DNA of 64,000 bases, from contig JAGKWQ010000012.1 in NCBI GenBank assembly GCA_021151825.1, positions 1 to 64,000 of the forward strand, written 5' to 3'. The translations under genes were made by a program, and so were the position numbers. How positions within the stretch are numbered: position 1 is the first letter of the stretch; each line of letters begins with the position of its first letter. The notes beneath the pieces were generated by a model. That model saw nothing but the letters and a program-made list of their open reading frames with translations, did not search any database and was not told the DNA's origin. Positions 8,816 through 17,876 of this stretch are shown here, piece by piece. The stretch comes from Cellvibrionaceae bacterium (GTDB lineage Bacteria > Pseudomonadota > Gammaproteobacteria > Pseudomonadales > Cellvibrionaceae).

Positions 8816-10060
8816 TTATTGATAACCTTTCGGGAATGGATCCGGTTCGATCAATTCTTTGGTTTCAAACACTACATCATATTGACCATCGGTACGTGCG
8901 TGGCCGATACGGGTTTTGGACCAGAGGTGATGGTTCGGGTGGACTTTTACGTAACCTTCCGGTGCGGTGGTTAACTCAATACCTGGCGATGCAGCGCGAA
9001 CCTTATCGATATCAAATGAACCGGCTTTTTCCACAGCGGCTTTCCACAACCAGGGGCCGAGATACGCGGCTTGCGTTACATCGCCAATTACAATGTCTTT
9101 ACCGTATTTCGCTTTGAAGTCAGCAACAAATTTTTTGTTGTTGTCGTTAGGCAAGCTTTGGAAATATTTCATCGATGCATAGGCACCCACCATGTTCTCG
9201 CCACCGATACCAAGGATTTCGTCTTCCGTTACGGAGATGGTCAATACCAGCGGTTTTTCTTTGGTCATATCGATACCGGCCGCTTTTAATTGTTTGTAGA
9301 AGGCCACGTTGGAACCACCCACCACAATCGCATAAATCACATCCGGTTTTTTCAATTTGATTTTGTTGATCACGGAGTTAAATTGGGTGTGGCCCAGTGG
9401 ATAATATTCTTCACCCACTACACTCAAACCCAATTTCTCAATGTGCTTGCGCGCAATTTTGTTAGAGGTACGCGGCCAAATATAATCTGAACCAAGTAAA
9501 TAGAACGATTTCGCGCCTTTGGTTTTTACCACCCAATCAATACCCGCAATAATTTGCTGGGTCGCTTCCTGACCGGTGTAAATCACGTTGGGGGATTGTT
9601 CCAAACCTTCGTAAAAAGTCGGGTAATAAAGCATGCCGTTGTACTGTTCAAAAATTGGCAACACGGCTTTGCGCGATGCAGAAGTCCAGCAGCCGAATAC
9701 CGCCGCAACTTTATCGTTCACCAGTAATTTTTTGGATTTCTCCGCGAAGGTTGGCCAATCGCTCGCACCGTCTTCCTGGATAAATTCTATTTTGCGGCCG
9801 AGCACACCACCCATCGCGTTGATCTGATCAATCGCCAGTTTTTCCGCTTGAACAGAACCGGTTTCACTGATTGCCATGGTGCCGGTAACCGAGTGCAAAA
9901 TACCGACTTTTACAGTGGTATCTGTCACAGCCAGGCCAGTGGTATTTACATCCGCGGCCTGTGTACCGCTAATCGCCAATGATGCCGCCAGTGTGAGCAA
10001 ACATTTTTTCCAGGTGCTGGCCGCTTTCGCTGGCCGATTCAAATGCATGGTCATATTCAT
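8816..10060 (-). CDS. urtA: Urea/short-chain amide ABC transporter substrate-binding protein UrtA
   Basis: 414 residues with a long signal peptide (cleavage near SGTQA|A, about residue 35). The mature protein has the UrtA/AmiC-like periplasmic fold, with VKVGILHSVTGTMAISE, DGASDWPTFAEKSKKLL and CWTSASRKAVLP segments. Preceded by GAGGAAAG. First gene of urtABCDE. Because a formamidase rather than urease lies beyond the operon, the ligand may be formamide or another small amide (compare FmdD of Methylophilus); urea is the default family assignment. Confidence 0.9.
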   Translation of the reverse strand: MNMTMHLNRPAKAASTWKKCLLTLAASLAISGTQAADVNTTGLAVTDTTVKVGILHSVTGTMAISETGSVQAEKLAIDQINAMGGVLGRKIEFIQEDGASDWPTFAEKSKKLLVNDKVAAVFGCWTSASRKAVLPIFEQYNGMLYYPTFYEGLEQSPNVIYTGQEATQQIIAGIDWVVKTKGAKSFYLLGSDYIWPRTSNKIARKHIEKLGLSVVGEEYYPLGHTQFNSVINKIKLKKPDVIYAIVVGGSNVAFYKQLKAAGIDMTKEKPLVLTISVTEDEILGIGGENMVGAYASMKYFQSLPNDNNKKFVADFKAKYGKDIVIGDVTQAAYLGPWLWKAAVEKAGSFDIDKVRAASPGIELTTAPEGYVKVHPNHHLWSKTRIGHARTDGQYDVVFETKELIEPDPFPKGYQ

Positions 10061-10348
10061 GGTCTTTCCTCAAGTAATTTAGAGTGGCAAATCCTGATCT
10101 ATAAAATTTTTACGATGGAAATAAGTTGCGAGCTGTTACCACCCAATTGATTTCATTAAAAACGCTTTCATTCAAATCAAGTGGCTTTCCAATGTGAGGT
10201 TTTCATGGGGAAATCACTTGGGAGCGGAAGCGATTTCACACTTCCCAATGTAGGGGGGAGGGGCAGGTTAAACCATTCGATAAATGACACAGACCACTAC
10301 GTCATTTGACGCATGGTGAGCAAAAATAGAAGTGTTTAAGGTCAGAGA
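10061..10348. promoter_or_regulatory. urtA upstream region with inverted repeats
   Basis: 288 bp without a gene. It holds TTGGGA...TCCCAA (10218-10248, 19-bp gap) and AAATGAC...GTCATTT (10282-10307, 12-bp gap). Either could be an operator for the nearby two-component regulator, but nothing in the sequence proves binding. I see no other feature. Confidence 0.35.
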
Positions 10349-10654
10349 TTAAAAGAAGCGAGAGAGATCGCGGTTGGCATGAAGCACGCGGACAATACGG
10401 ATGTGATCGGTGCGAACCCGATAAAAAATGACATGCGATGAATAAATAATACTGCGTAAATTCGCGCGGATTTCACGGCGCTCACGCCCTGACTTCGGAT
10501 TAAGCATTAACTGGTTAAAGATAGCATCGAGCTCCATCAGGTAACGGGATGCTTGAGCTTGGCCAAACTCCTGTTCGGTATAGTCGAAAATTTCCCCGAG
10601 GTCTTCTTCAGCCTGCGTCGCTAACAAGTAATGCGTAATCATCCGGGACTTCAC
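10349..10654 (-). CDS. parE: ParE-family toxin (RelE/ParE superfamily)
   Basis: 101 residues, the usual size of ParE toxins that poison DNA gyrase. Family pattern is visible: AEEDLGEIFDYTEQEFG at residues 15-31, GRERREIRANLRSIIYSSHVIFYRV and the C-terminal RIVRVLHANRD. The GTG start overlaps the antitoxin stop by 4 bp (GTGA); an internal ATG four codons later (10642) is an alternative. Toxin-antitoxin pairing is clear from order and overlap. Confidence 0.88.
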   Translation of the reverse strand: MKSRMITHYLLATQAEEDLGEIFDYTEQEFGQAQASRYLMELDAIFNQLMLNPKSGRERREIRANLRSIIYSSHVIFYRVRTDHIRIVRVLHANRDLSRFF

Positions 10655-10884
10655 TTCGATTTGGTTTTCCCTTTAGCGGCAATAATATCTTGCACGGTTT
10701 TATTACTAGTCGGGCCATCCCAGCCTTTGGCAATTTCCGCACGCAACTCCTCGACAATCCGGTGACGGTAAATTTCATGGAGCCGAAGTGCGTCGCGCAC
10801 AACTTCACTGGCATTCTGATAGTCGCCACCACTGACTTGTGTAGCGATATATTGTTGCTGCTTTTCAGTAAAGCTGATATTCAT
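10651..10884 (-). CDS. parD: ParD-family antitoxin
   Basis: 77 residues. N-terminal ribbon-helix-helix DNA-binding region (MNISFTEKQQQYIATQV, then YQNASEVVRDALRLHE), and a C-terminal charged tail that would bind ParE. It would neutralise the toxin and repress the shared promoter. Located immediately upstream of and overlapping parE. Confidence 0.88.
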   Translation of the reverse strand: MNISFTEKQQQYIATQVSGGDYQNASEVVRDALRLHEIYRHRIVEELRAEIAKGWDGPTSNKTVQDIIAAKGKTKSK

Positions 10885-10986
10885 TTCGGGCCACCTGATT
10901 GAGAGTTAGTAAGCCATCCAAGCAGATATTTCCATTCAAAACACTATTTCGGCAAGGCTATCATCCATGTCCATATTTAGCAAACT

Positions 10987-11014
10987 TTGACATACAGCCT
11001 TCCGATAGTATCAC
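10987..11014 (+). promoter_or_regulatory. Possible sigma-70 promoter for the permease-kinase gene
   Basis: TTGACA (10987-10992) is followed after 16 bp by TATCAC (11009-11014). The -35 box is perfect and the -10 box is poor. It would give a leader of over 200 nt before the ATG at 11242. Confidence 0.35.
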
Positions 11015-11114
11015 TTGCCCCCCCTGACTCCTTTATAAATAAAAGTTGGTACATTGATTGACTGGATAAACCGGGGAAACTTTAAACGTCAGCAATCATT
11101 AGCGTTTGTGAACG

Positions 11115-11135
11115 GGTGCACCGAAAAAATGCACC
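11115..11135. promoter_or_regulatory. TGCACC direct / inverted repeat upstream of the permease-kinase
   Basis: GGTGCACC and TGCACC are separated by AAAAAA-rich sequence, giving both a TGCACC direct repeat and a GGTGCA...TGCACC inverted repeat. The half-site matches the NtrC half-site TGCACC, but the arrangement is not the standard TGCACC-N5-GGTGCA. Confidence 0.3.
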
Positions 11136-11241
11136 AAAACAAAAAAGCTATGGTAAATGTTGCACAAACAAAGCGCATTTTATTAATCCTTTTACTTTGA
11201 CCGAGACGTTCCCGGATGAACACCTGTTTAACGGGGAAACC

Positions 11242-14200
11242 ATGACCGCCAAGCAACATATTTTTCGCGTGCGGCGCAATTATAACCAGTGGGTTGCGAA
11301 CCAAACGCTGGAAGACTACGCATTGCGTTTTACCGCCAAGAGTGCTCGGCGCTGGTCAGCGGCGCGCGTGGCAACCACGGCATTGGGTGCAATTTCTTTT
11401 TTAGCGCTGGAAGCAATTGGCGGTGCGATTACATTGCACTACGGATTTGATAATGCTGTTGCTGCAATTTGTGCGGTTAGCTTGATTATCTTTTTAACGG
11501 CGATCCCTATCAGCTATTACGCCGCAAAATACGGCGTTGATATTGATCTGCTGACTCGCGGTGCCGGATTTGGTTACATCGGCTCCACCATCACTTCACT
11601 GATTTACGCTTCGTTCACATTTATTTTTTTCGCGCTCGAAGCCGCCATTATGGCGATGGCGCTGGACCTGCTTTTTAAAATTCCACTGGTGTGGGGTTAT
11701 CTCATCAGTTCAGTGGTGATCATTCCGCTAGTAACTCACGGCATTACGTTTATCAGCCGTTTTCAGTTATGGAGCCAACCGCTATGGATTGTGCTTCAGT
11801 TGTTGCCTTTCGTTTTTATTATTTATGCCGATGCCAGTGCAGTAACAAGCTGGACCGAATTTTCCGGCACATTACCGCCAGAAAATACGCAGGGAATTAA
11901 TATTTTATTATTCGGTGCCGCATCAGCGGTGGTGTTTTCATTGATTGCACAAATTGGCGAACAAGTGGATTTCTTGCGTTTTATGCCCGCCCCGCAACCG
12001 GAAAAAAAATGGCGCTGGTGGGCAGCATTGATTGCCGGTGGGCCGGGTTGGATTGTGATTGGTTCCATAAAAATTCTCGCCGGATCATTTCTTGCCGTGC
12101 TGGCAATTAACCACGGCATTGGCATAGAGGAAGCGGCTGATCCCACGCGCATGTATATGGTGGCATTTAGTTATATCGCCAATTCACCGGAGGTTGCGTT
12201 ATCAGTTGCCGGTATTTTTGTCATTATCAGCCAATTAAAAATTAACGTAACCAATGCGTATGCCGGTTCAATTGCCTGGTCGAATTTTTTCTCGCGTCTG
12301 ACCCACAGTCATCCAGGGCGCGTTGTATGGCTGGTGTTTAATGTGGCGATTGCGTTGCTGCTAATGGAGCTAGGTGTTTATCGCGCATTGGAACAAACAC
12401 TCGGTTATTACGGCATAGTGGCCGTTGCCTGGCTGGGTTCATTAGTGGCTGATTTAGTCATTAATAAACCGCTGGGTTTTAGTCCACCGCATATCGAATT
12501 TAAACGCGCACATCTTTACGATATCAATCCGGTTGGTGTTGGCGCCATGCTAATTGCCTCTGTTGCAGGTATTACTTGCCATAGCGGATTACTGGGCGAT
12601 ATTGCGCAAGCACTTTCTCATTTTATTGCACTGGGTGTTGCATTGTTGTGTGCGCCGTTAATCGCATGGGCAACACAAGGCCGTTATTATCTCGCACGCC
12701 CGGCGATCAATTTAGCCGCAGAGCATAATGAGCAAGATCAACAATACGCGTGCCTTTCCTGCTGTATTTGTGAACATAAATTTGAATTGGAAGATATGAC
12801 CTACTGCCCAGCGTATGCCGGGCACATATGTTCACTGTGTTGCTCCCTGGATGCGCGCTGCAACGATCATTGCAAACCGGGCGCGAACTACACCGAACAA
12901 GTCGGCGTTTTTTTCAAACGCTTTTTACCACACGCTATCACTGACAATATTAATTCCCGCCTTGGTCATTTTCTGATTTTGGTAGCAGTGATTAATGGTC
13001 TCTCGGCAATTTTATTGTCGTTAATTTATTTCCAGACACCGATAGATGCACCCGAAACCGCCGGATTACTCGAAGCAACATTATGGAAAGTGTTTTTTCT
13101 GCTCGTGATTGTGACGGGCGTAGTGAGCTGGTTATTTGTGCTTGCGCACGAAAGCCGTGTCGTTGCACAAGAAGAAACCCAACGGCAAACGCGTTTATTA
13201 ATGGAAGAGATTGAAGCGCACGAACGCACTGACCGCGCATTGCAAGCCGCAAAAGAAGAAGCGGAAGCAGCCAACCTTGCAAAAAGCCGTTACCTCACCG
13301 GTATTAGCCACGAATTGCGTTCGCCATTGAATGCTGTTTTGGGTTATGCGCAGCTGCTGGAAAAAGATCCGAGCATGCCCGCGCATAGGCGCGATGCATT
13401 GAGTGTGATTCGTCGCAGCGGCGAACATCTTTCGGATTTAATCGAAGGTTTGCTGGACATTTCCAAAATCGAAGCGGGCCGCCTGGATTTGCACCAGGAT
13501 CAAGTACGTATCGCTTTATTATTAGAACAATTGGTGCAAATGTTTCGCTTGCAAGCCGAAGCCAAAGGTTTGCAATTTATTTTTGAATGCAATGATCGGT
13601 TGCCGGAATTTGTGCGCACCGATGAAAAACGCCTGCGCCAGATTTTGATTAATTTATTATCCAATGCGATCAAGTACACCGACAAAGGCAGCGTTACGTT
13701 TAAAACCCGTTACCGCAGCCAGGTTGCTGAATTTACCGTGACTGATACCGGCGAAGGTATTGCCACAGAAAATATCGAACGCATTTTCCGCCCCTTCGAA
13801 CGCGTACGCCGCCCGGGTTCTACTGCAACCGGCACGGGGCTGGGGTTAACTATTACGCGATTACTTAGCGAAATTATGGGTGGCGATATTTCTGTTAACA
13901 GCATACCCGGTAAAGGCAGCACTTTTAAAGCAAGCCTGATGTTATCCAGCATTAATAAACCGCATACCGAATCCATTACTGCACCGGTACAAACTATTTA
14001 CGGTTATCGCGGTCCAGTGCAACGTATTATGCTGGTTGATGATGAATCATCGCACCGACAACTGATGCGCGCAATGTTAACACCGCTCGGTTTCGATGTT
14101 ATCGAAATGGATAATCCGCTCAATGTTATTGCCCGCCTTGCGCAAGAACACGCGAATGAAACAGCACCGGATTTAATTATGCTGGATGTTTCCATGCCGG

Positions 14201-14724
14201 GGATGAATGGCTGGCAGCTGGCGCAAGCTATTCGCGATCACCATTATATATTGCCAATCATTATGGTTTCTGCTGATGCCAGTGAAGGAAAAGATTTACC
14301 CACAGAACACGATGATGAAGAAATACCGCTACACAATGCCTACGTTATTAAACCCGTGCGAATTCAACTCTTGCTGGATCACATCGGTCGCCTGCTGAAT
14401 ATCAGTTGGCGCTATGAAAGTGAAACGAAAAAAGATATTGATGCGCACACCAATACAACCAGTGAACCAAACATTATTGCGACAGACGTAAACAATAACG
14501 TCATCACACTACAAGATTCTGACTTGGACGAATTGGTCAGGCTTGCAGCCATCGGTCACAAAAAAGGTTTACTGGAAAAAATTCAGCATCTGCAACACCA
14601 CGGAAATTATTCGCAACAGGATGCGCAATTACTACAACAATTCGCCAACTACAGCGCCAACTTTCAATTTGAAAAAATCCTTGAATTGATTGACCAATAC
14701 ACCGCTGCTGCTGAGCCACTTTAA
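11242..14724 (+). CDS. NCS1 permease-fused hybrid sensor histidine kinase
   Basis: 1160 residues from the ATG at 11242 (GGGGA 6 nt upstream; the frame opens earlier without a ribosome site). Order of parts: a multi-pass membrane domain resembling nucleobase:cation symporters (residues 1 to about 500), a Cys-rich segment (about 503-547; ten or more Cys including LSCCICEHKF and CSLCCSLDARCNDHCK) likely binding metal, two more membrane helices, a HisKA domain with the phospho-acceptor in GISHELRSPLN (His690), an ATPase domain (NLLSNAIKYT near 803), a REC domain (Asp982 in LDVSMPGMNG) and a C-terminal helical tail. It probably senses or transports a small nitrogenous compound. The LuxR-type partner follows 14 bp downstream; the urt operon is the likely target (inferred). 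Confidence 0.85.
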   Translation: MTAKQHIFRVRRNYNQWVANQTLEDYALRFTAKSARRWSAARVATTALGAISFLALEAIGGAITLHYGFDNAVAAICAVSLIIFLTAIPISYYAAKYGVDIDLLTRGAGFGYIGSTITSLIYASFTFIFFALEAAIMAMALDLLFKIPLVWGYLISSVVIIPLVTHGITFISRFQLWSQPLWIVLQLLPFVFIIYADASAVTSWTEFSGTLPPENTQGINILLFGAASAVVFSLIAQIGEQVDFLRFMPAPQPEKKWRWWAALIAGGPGWIVIGSIKILAGSFLAVLAINHGIGIEEAADPTRMYMVAFSYIANSPEVALSVAGIFVIISQLKINVTNAYAGSIAWSNFFSRLTHSHPGRVVWLVFNVAIALLLMELGVYRALEQTLGYYGIVAVAWLGSLVADLVINKPLGFSPPHIEFKRAHLYDINPVGVGAMLIASVAGITCHSGLLGDIAQALSHFIALGVALLCAPLIAWATQGRYYLARPAINLAAEHNEQDQQYACLSCCICEHKFELEDMTYCPAYAGHICSLCCSLDARCNDHCKPGANYTEQVGVFFKRFLPHAITDNINSRLGHFLILVAVINGLSAILLSLIYFQTPIDAPETAGLLEATLWKVFFLLVIVTGVVSWLFVLAHESRVVAQEETQRQTRLLMEEIEAHERTDRALQAAKEEAEAANLAKSRYLTGISHELRSPLNAVLGYAQLLEKDPSMPAHRRDALSVIRRSGEHLSDLIEGLLDISKIEAGRLDLHQDQVRIALLLEQLVQMFRLQAEAKGLQFIFECNDRLPEFVRTDEKRLRQILINLLSNAIKYTDKGSVTFKTRYRSQVAEFTVTDTGEGIATENIERIFRPFERVRRPGSTATGTGLGLTITRLLSEIMGGDISVNSIPGKGSTFKASLMLSSINKPHTESITAPVQTIYGYRGPVQRIMLVDDESSHRQLMRAMLTPLGFDVIEMDNPLNVIARLAQEHANETAPDLIMLDVSMPGMNGWQLAQAIRDHHYILPIIMVSADASEGKDLPTEHDDEEIPLHNAYVIKPVRIQLLLDHIGRLLNISWRYESETKKDIDAHTNTTSEPNIIATDVNNNVITLQDSDLDELVRLAAIGHKKGLLEKIQHLQHHGNYSQQDAQLLQQFANYSANFQFEKILELIDQYTAAAEPL

Positions 14725-14738
14725 GACCGGAGACGATT

Positions 14739-15650
14739 ATGATGAGCACCACCAATGTAGTACTGGTAGTTGATGATTCAATCGATAGCATTCATATGTT
14801 GAACGATGTATTGGAAGATGCAAAGTTCACTGTGCTCGTCGCATTGGAGGGTACGCAAGCGCTCACCATCACTAAAAATATTCGTCCCGATATTATTTTG
14901 CTGGATGCCGTCATGCCTAACATGGATGGTTTTGAAACCTGCAAACGTTTGAAACAAAATCCGCAACTCGCCGATGTGCCTATTATTTTTATGACCGGCT
15001 TAAGCGATACCGAACATGTGGTAATGGGATTGGGTGCCGGTGGTGTGGATTACATTACCAAACCCATAAATCCCGAAGAACTTATTGCGCGCATGCGCGT
15101 CCATTTGGCTAATGCGCGTATTAGCCAAAGCGCACGTGCGGCCCTGGATACTGCGGGTCAGAATTTATTAACGCTCAATGCGCAGGGGCAACTGCTCTGG
15201 GCAACACCGCAAGTCTATGAGCTGTTGAATACCGCTGGCGCATTGAACGCGTCCACATTACTAAGTAGTTCCATTAACAATCAATTGCGCGATTGGCTCA
15301 GCCATAAACCCGAAACAGGTCGCCAATTAACCTTGAGTGGATTGGATCAGGCGATGAATGTGGAAATGCTTAATCTTATTGATGGCAAGGAATATCTGTT
15401 GCGCCTGAGCAATTGTCACGAACCAGCCAAAGATACACTTGCCCTCAAACAACAATTTGCCGTGACGGGGCGCGAGGCGGACGTGCTGCTGTGGATTGCT
15501 AACGGCAAAACCAACCGCGAGATTGGCCAAATCCTGGAGATGAGCCCAAGAACCGTGAATAAACACCTGGAACAGATCTTTAAGAAGCTGGGAGTGGAAA
15601 ACCGGACTTCGGCCGCCGCAATTGCAATTAAATGTATGAGCAAAGTTTAG
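14739..15650 (+). CDS. LuxR/NarL-type response regulator
   Basis: 303 residues. N-terminal REC domain with phospho-acceptor Asp56 (IILLDAVMPNMDG), conserved T/K (FMTGLS, YITKPI). A middle linker of about 100 residues looks PAS-like (LLTLNAQGQLLWATPQVYELL). C-terminal LuxR HTH (residues 235-300: TGREADVLLWIANGKTNREI, MSPRTVNKHLEQIFKKLGV). Start has GGAGA 6 nt upstream. It follows the permease-kinase so closely that they are surely one unit. Likely activates the urt/fmd genes; targets not shown by sequence. Confidence 0.88.
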   Translation: MMSTTNVVLVVDDSIDSIHMLNDVLEDAKFTVLVALEGTQALTITKNIRPDIILLDAVMPNMDGFETCKRLKQNPQLADVPIIFMTGLSDTEHVVMGLGAGGVDYITKPINPEELIARMRVHLANARISQSARAALDTAGQNLLTLNAQGQLLWATPQVYELLNTAGALNASTLLSSSINNQLRDWLSHKPETGRQLTLSGLDQAMNVEMLNLIDGKEYLLRLSNCHEPAKDTLALKQQFAVTGREADVLLWIANGKTNREIGQILEMSPRTVNKHLEQIFKKLGVENRTSAAAIAIKCMSKV

Positions 15651-15883
15651 ACAGATCGGTATGGTTATAACTTTAAATAGCTTTATGGTATTAAAATAAT
15701 TTTGGAGATTTCATTCGATTATTAATGATTGTGTTACCTGTCATTTAAAACGCCACTCTTTTTGAAAGACATGGTGTTACAAATAGATACAATTAGCTGC
15801 AAAAGGTGACATTAATCAGCTTGTATTTTTACATACCAGTCGGTATCGTGCCCGCTTGCCTAAGACCAACGGGAGTTTTACCT

Positions 15884-16783
15884 ATGGGATTAATCGTTCT
15901 CGCCGTGTTTATCCTTGCTGCTTTTTATGTTCAAAATCGCGGCGTAGTGCAACACGATAAGTTCACCCGCAAACTGACTGACCACTCCAATTTCCTGGCC
16001 CCTATTAATTGCCTGTTTTACTTTTTCTCCAAAGACACCCAATCGGCTTATATCGATGTGGAGAAATTCCCTGAGCTGAAAATCTTGCAGGACAATTGGG
16101 AAGTGATTCGCGATGAAGCAATTAACCTCAATAAAGAAGCCCATATTAAAGCCTCTGCCGATCTCGATGATCTCGGCTTTAACTCGTTCTTCCGCACCGG
16201 TTGGAAACGTTTTTACCTGAAATGGTATGGCGCCAATTTGAAATCGGCTGAGCAGTTGTGCCCAAAAACGGTAGAGCTGATTAGCCAATTACCCAATGTG
16301 AAAGGCGCTATGTTTACAATGCTGCCGCCGGGTTCACGCTTGGGTAAACATCGCGATCCTTACGCAGGTTCACTGCGCTATCACCTGGGGCTGGTTACTC
16401 CGAATAATGATGACTGTTACATTTCGGTAGATGGCCAGAAATATTCCTGGCGCGACGGCGAAGCGGTTATGTTTGATGAAACTTTCATTCACTATGCCGA
16501 AAATAAAACCGATCACAATCGAATCATTTTGTTTCTGGATGTAAAACGCCCGGTCGACTTTGTGTGGGTAGATTGGATTAACGAAATTTTCTCACGCCTG
16601 GTTGTCGCTGGTGCTGCCACCAAAAATGTACAAGGCGATAAAGTGGGCTTTTTAAACCGTGCGTTTGCGTATTTGTACCAAGTGCGCATTGTCGGAAAGA
16701 AAATCAAAGCGTTTAACAAACCGCTTTATTACATCCTGCAATACGGCTTATACCTTGGGTTGATTTACTGGATTTTCTTTTAA
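15884..16783 (+). CDS. lpxO: LpxO-type lipid A beta-hydroxylase (Asp/Asn hydroxylase family)
   Basis: 299 residues, equal in size to Salmonella LpxO (about 302). N-terminal membrane helix (residues 1-17), Fe(II)/2-oxoglutarate dioxygenase core with HRD (His156-x-Asp158), RYHLGL and a late DETFIHYAENKT (His203), and a C-terminal hydrophobic helix. It would 2-hydroxylate a secondary acyl chain of lipid A at the inner membrane. Start ATG at 15884 chosen because it begins the membrane helix and has GGGAG 9-10 nt upstream. Single-gene unit ending in a strong terminator. A related Asp/Asn hydroxylase is the alternative. Confidence 0.85.
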   Translation: MGLIVLAVFILAAFYVQNRGVVQHDKFTRKLTDHSNFLAPINCLFYFFSKDTQSAYIDVEKFPELKILQDNWEVIRDEAINLNKEAHIKASADLDDLGFNSFFRTGWKRFYLKWYGANLKSAEQLCPKTVELISQLPNVKGAMFTMLPPGSRLGKHRDPYAGSLRYHLGLVTPNNDDCYISVDGQKYSWRDGEAVMFDETFIHYAENKTDHNRIILFLDVKRPVDFVWVDWINEIFSRLVVAGAATKNVQGDKVGFLNRAFAYLYQVRIVGKKIKAFNKPLYYILQYGLYLGLIYWIFF

Positions 16784-16810
16784 GTCACCGCAGTAATGCT
16801 CACGCGAAAC

Positions 16811-16837
16811 AAAAAGGCCGCTTATTGCGGCCTTTTT
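16811..16837. terminator. Bidirectional rho-independent terminator after lpxO
   Basis: AAAAAGGCCGC, TTATT, GCGGCCTTTTT: a perfect 11-bp stem with A-tract and T-tract on either side, 27 bp after the lpxO stop and facing the minus-strand gene that ends at 16906. Confidence 0.9.
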
Positions 16838-16905
16838 CGTTAATGAGCCAAGTAGGCCGTAAGGAGTGAAACGTATTACGGGATAGAGCAACTCCTCAAC
16901 ACGTT

Positions 16906-17226
16906 TTATTCAGCCATGGGTTTCGATGAATGCCAATATTGTTGGTCAATAACAACCAAGGGGAAAAAGACCTTACCCGGGAGGTTGGAATAGTATTCGG
17001 TTTTATTGTTAGCGACGATAAGGAAGGCCGGTTGCCATTGCATTGAATCAGACATGCAAAGACACGGACCTGTAATTTTGCTTATCGATACATAATTACC
17101 TTCGAACTCACCATAAATCGATAAGAAAAAATAGGTAAGAAAATAAAGGCCGCTTAACGCCAGGAAGCACTTATATAAACCCCACAGGCTGAATCTGCCT
17201 GATTCCAGATATGATCGTATTACCAT
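16906..17226 (-). CDS. Small single-pass membrane protein, unknown function
   Basis: 106 residues from the ATG at 17226 (a TTG seven codons upstream is possible). One strong membrane segment (residues 12-33, WGLYKCFLALSGLYFLTYFFL) then an extracytoplasmic domain with a CLC pair. No ribosome site is visible at either start. It follows a VOC-family gene by about 50 bp on the same strand, so cotranscription is likely. No family recognised; coding status moderately sure. Confidence 0.5.
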   Translation of the reverse strand: MVIRSYLESGRFSLWGLYKCFLALSGLYFLTYFFLSIYGEFEGNYVSISKITGPCLCMSDSMQWQPAFLIVANNKTEYYSNLPGKVFFPLVVIDQQYWHSSKPMAE

Positions 17227-17277
17227 CTGCGTCAGTTCATTTATCAATAAGAATGGGATGGATATGGCATTACCTGC

Positions 17278-17637
17278 TTATCCATGCAATGCAATTCGGT
17301 TGCCTTCGGTATCCTTAATCTCGGCAACCTTAATGTTTTCAGTCACGCGGGTAATTGGATATAACTCTACCGCACCGGCAAGTAACGCACGCTCCATCGC
17401 CGCTTCTATATCATTCACCACCAAATAAATACGGGTGCCATTGATGTCTGGGACATAACTCTCACCTTTAGCTAATGCACCGGAACACCCGGCTTTGTCT
17501 TCATGCAAAGGAAACAGTGCCATCTCATTTCCATCAATGTTTGCACGCTCCAATACCACGTCAAACACCGCCTCATAAAACTGTATTGCCCGCTCCAGAT
17601 CCATAACCGGTATTTCAAAATGCACCGCTAAATTCAT
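17278..17637 (-). CDS. VOC/glyoxalase-superfamily protein
   Basis: 119 residues forming a two-module beta-alpha-beta-beta-beta fold: VHFEIPVMDLERAIQFYEAVF at the N-terminus, then RIYLVVNDIEAAMERALLAGA and IAEIKDTEGNRIALHG-like end. These match small VOC proteins (glyoxalase/bleomycin-resistance-like). Start at 17637 has GAGGGGG upstream. Substrate unknown. Confidence 0.82.
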   Translation of the reverse strand: MNLAVHFEIPVMDLERAIQFYEAVFDVVLERANIDGNEMALFPLHEDKAGCSGALAKGESYVPDINGTRIYLVVNDIEAAMERALLAGAVELYPITRVTENIKVAEIKDTEGNRIALHG

Positions 17638-17876
17638 TTCCAGCCCCCTCACATTACATGCAATACACGAACAAGCGCAGTATTTATACCCGATTCCCGC
17701 TTTGCTGACTGCAAAGTGACACTCCCACCTTGAATTTATATTTCATCTTGGGACGATTTTGAATCAACAGCTCACTACCCTGTTCTTTCGCCTGCACGGT
17801 AACGTGCGGCGGCAGCTAATAATAATTTCCGGTCAACACTTTCGAGTTCCACATTAATAATAAATAGGACATTCCC

